From the NCBI RefSeq assembly GCF_900102895.1, contig NZ_FNGD01000005.1, positions 186,001-250,000 on the forward strand: 64,000 bases of DNA, read 5' to 3'. The notes beneath the pieces are model-generated. The model saw only the letters and a list, made by a program, of their open reading frames with translations, had not been told where the DNA came from and ran no database searches. Numbering within the stretch: position 1 is the first letter of the stretch; each line of letters opens with the position of its first letter. Of the stretch, positions 62,927 to 64,000 are shown piece by piece. Both the position numbers and the translations under genes were made by a program. The stretch is from Arthrobacter sp. ov407. GTDB taxonomy: Bacteria > Actinomycetota > Actinomycetes > Actinomycetales > Micrococcaceae.

Positions 62927-64000
62927 ATGGAGAAGACCGGATGCGCGGTGGTGGGCGGTGGACCTGCGGGGATGATGCTGGGCTTGCTCCTGGCACGGGC
63001 CGGGGTGCGGGTGACGGTGTTGGAGAAGCACGCGGACTTCCTGCGCGACTTCCGCGGCGACACAGTGCACCCGTCCACCATCCGGCTCATTGACGAACTC
63101 GGACTCGGCCAGGAATTCCGAAGGCTGCCGCAGAGCCGCCTGAAGAATGTCGTTTTCCCGGTCCCGGGCGGGCCGCCGGTGACTATGGGCGACTTTGACG
63201 CCCTGCCGCCGCCGTACAACTACATCGCCATGATGCCGCAATGGGATTTCCTGAGCTTCCTCGCCGACGCCGCAGCACAGGAACCGGGATTCACGCTGCT
63301 CATGAGCCACACCGCCACCAGTTTGGTCCGCAACGGGGGCCGCGTCCGTGGAGTCCGCTTCCGGACCCCCGACGGCACGCAGGACGAACTCCTGGCGGAC
63401 CTGGTGGTTGCCACCGACGGCCGCCATTCCGCGCTGCGCGCCGCGGCCGGGCTGGCGCCAAAGGAGTTCCCGGTGCCCTTCGACACCTGGTGGTTCCGGC
63501 TGCCCCGTTATCCGTCCGAAACGGGTGAGGTGGCCGGGCTCGTGCCGGCGTTCGGCCCCGGCGAGGCGCTTATTGCCCTGTTCCGCAACGACTACTACCA
63601 AATGGGCTACCTCGCCGCCAAGGGCGCCGGCGCCCGGATCCGTGCGGAAGGCGTGGAGGGCTTCCGACGGCGGGTCGCGGCGCTCCGCCCGGACCTTGCG
63701 GACCGCGTTGACGCCATCGCGTCCCTCGATGACCTCCATTGGCTGGACGTGCGCCTGAACAGGCTGCGCTCGTGGCATATCAACGGGCTGCTGTGCATCG
63801 GGGACGCCGCGCATGCGATGTCCCCGGCCGGCGGCGTGGGAATCAACCTCGCCATCCAGGACGCGGCGGCCGCCGCCGAGTACCTGGCCCCCGCCCTGCT
63901 CCGGGGCCGTGTGACCACGGCAGACCTGGAGAAAGTAGAACGACGGCGGCGGCTGCCCACCGTCATTGTGCAGACCGTCCAACGGATCATGCAACGCGCG
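62927..64000 (+). CDS. FAD-dependent monooxygenase (3' end outside window)
   Basis: At least 358 aa; the frame is open to the window end, so it is truncated here. The N-terminus starts MEKTGCAVVGGGPAGMMLGLLLARAG (Rossmann GxGxxG, FAD). DLVVATDGRHSALRAAAG is the DG motif and LLCIGDAAHAMSPAGGVGINLAIQDAAAAAEYLAPALL the GD motif, both typical of class A aromatic hydroxylases (PHBH-like/UbiH). The substrate is unknown. The motif positions (FAD, DG about residue 160, GD about 290) are normal, so most of the protein is present. Confidence 0.92.
   Translation, partial: MEKTGCAVVGGGPAGMMLGLLLARAGVRVTVLEKHADFLRDFRGDTVHPSTIRLIDELGLGQEFRRLPQSRLKNVVFPVPGGPPVTMGDFDALPPPYNYIAMMPQWDFLSFLADAAAQEPGFTLLMSHTATSLVRNGGRVRGVRFRTPDGTQDELLADLVVATDGRHSALRAAAGLAPKEFPVPFDTWWFRLPRYPSETGEVAGLVPAFGPGEALIALFRNDYYQMGYLAAKGAGARIRAEGVEGFRRRVAALRPDLADRVDAIASLDDLHWLDVRLNRLRSWHINGLLCIGDAAHAMSPAGGVGINLAIQDAAAAAEYLAPALLRGRVTTADLEKVERRRRLPTVIVQTVQRIMQRA

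Noticed and set aside
1-64000. CRISPR array, prophage or anti-phage defence island
   Set aside because: No regularly spaced repeats, and no capsid, terminase, nuclease-helicase or toxin-antitoxin genes were seen.

Overview
The window is high-GC DNA with frequent GTG starts, 1- to 8-nt gene overlaps and a strongly actinobacterial gene set. That set includes an Asp23/AmaP alkaline-shock cassette, a sugar ABC importer without its own ATPase, PaaX, a CYP102-type P450 and a SdgC/ACMR-type salicylyl-CoA hydroxylase. It looks like a soil Micrococcaceae chromosome (Arthrobacter, Pseudarthrobacter or Paenarthrobacter). That placement is inferred from gene content, because no rRNA is present. I support 59 protein genes, two of them cut by the window edges. 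I see no intact tRNA, no CRISPR array and no complete insertion sequence.

Layout. 1-3621: a ROK regulator (5' end missing) and a three-gene ascorbate-family PTS. 3622-7696: a gene-poor block with a divergent AraC regulator / SDR oxidoreductase pair, a tiny coupled gene, a 61-aa hypothetical gene and a degenerate tRNA-Lys-like 3' half that may mark an old integration. 7697-11156: etfB-etfA plus a membrane cytochrome b whose long cytoplasmic tail carries three copies of a RRGLPR...GGE.WP motif. 11311-12908: an S66 (MccF-like) peptidase and a lipoprotein. 13112-15456: a five-gene Asp23/AmaP operon with every junction overlapping. 15605-20255: a trehalose/maltose-type ABC importer and a LacI regulator with a visible operator. 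20252-22007: an uncharacterised protein and exonuclease III. 22139-26573: a distal valine-catabolism operon (mmsA, a HIBCH-like hydrolase, mmsB, an enoyl-CoA hydratase).

26620-31647: a self-sufficient CYP102-type P450 and a membrane glycosyltransferase with a small membrane partner. 31725-35405: a MarR regulator, an acyl-CoA synthetase and an acyl-CoA dehydrogenase. 35420-42850: kdpD-kdpE-diguanylate cyclase, divergent from an APC-superfamily transporter and without kdpFABC. 42992-47473: cspA, an alpha/beta hydrolase, a rifampicin-phosphotransferase-like protein and a small ABM-type protein.

47617-60869 is the main catabolic region. It carries a fused flavin monooxygenase / Old Yellow Enzyme of the 2-aminobenzoyl-CoA monooxygenase/reductase (salicylyl-CoA 5-hydroxylase) type, an aryl-CoA ligase, two thioesterases, a small cupin, an FAH-family hydrolase, RidA and PaaX, then a zinc alcohol dehydrogenase, a thiolase, a two-subunit CoA-transferase and an IclR regulator with twin operators. 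Together this reads as an aerobic, CoA-dependent route for an aromatic acid (anthranilate or salicylate) down to central metabolites, and it is the best candidate for an under-described system. 60964-64000: a quinone-oxidoreductase-type enzyme, NAD synthetase and an FAD monooxygenase cut by the window end.

Three long near-perfect palindromes (31658-31723, 57125-57188, 61883-61950) sit at gene ends. They look like transcription terminators that may also be dispersed repeats.
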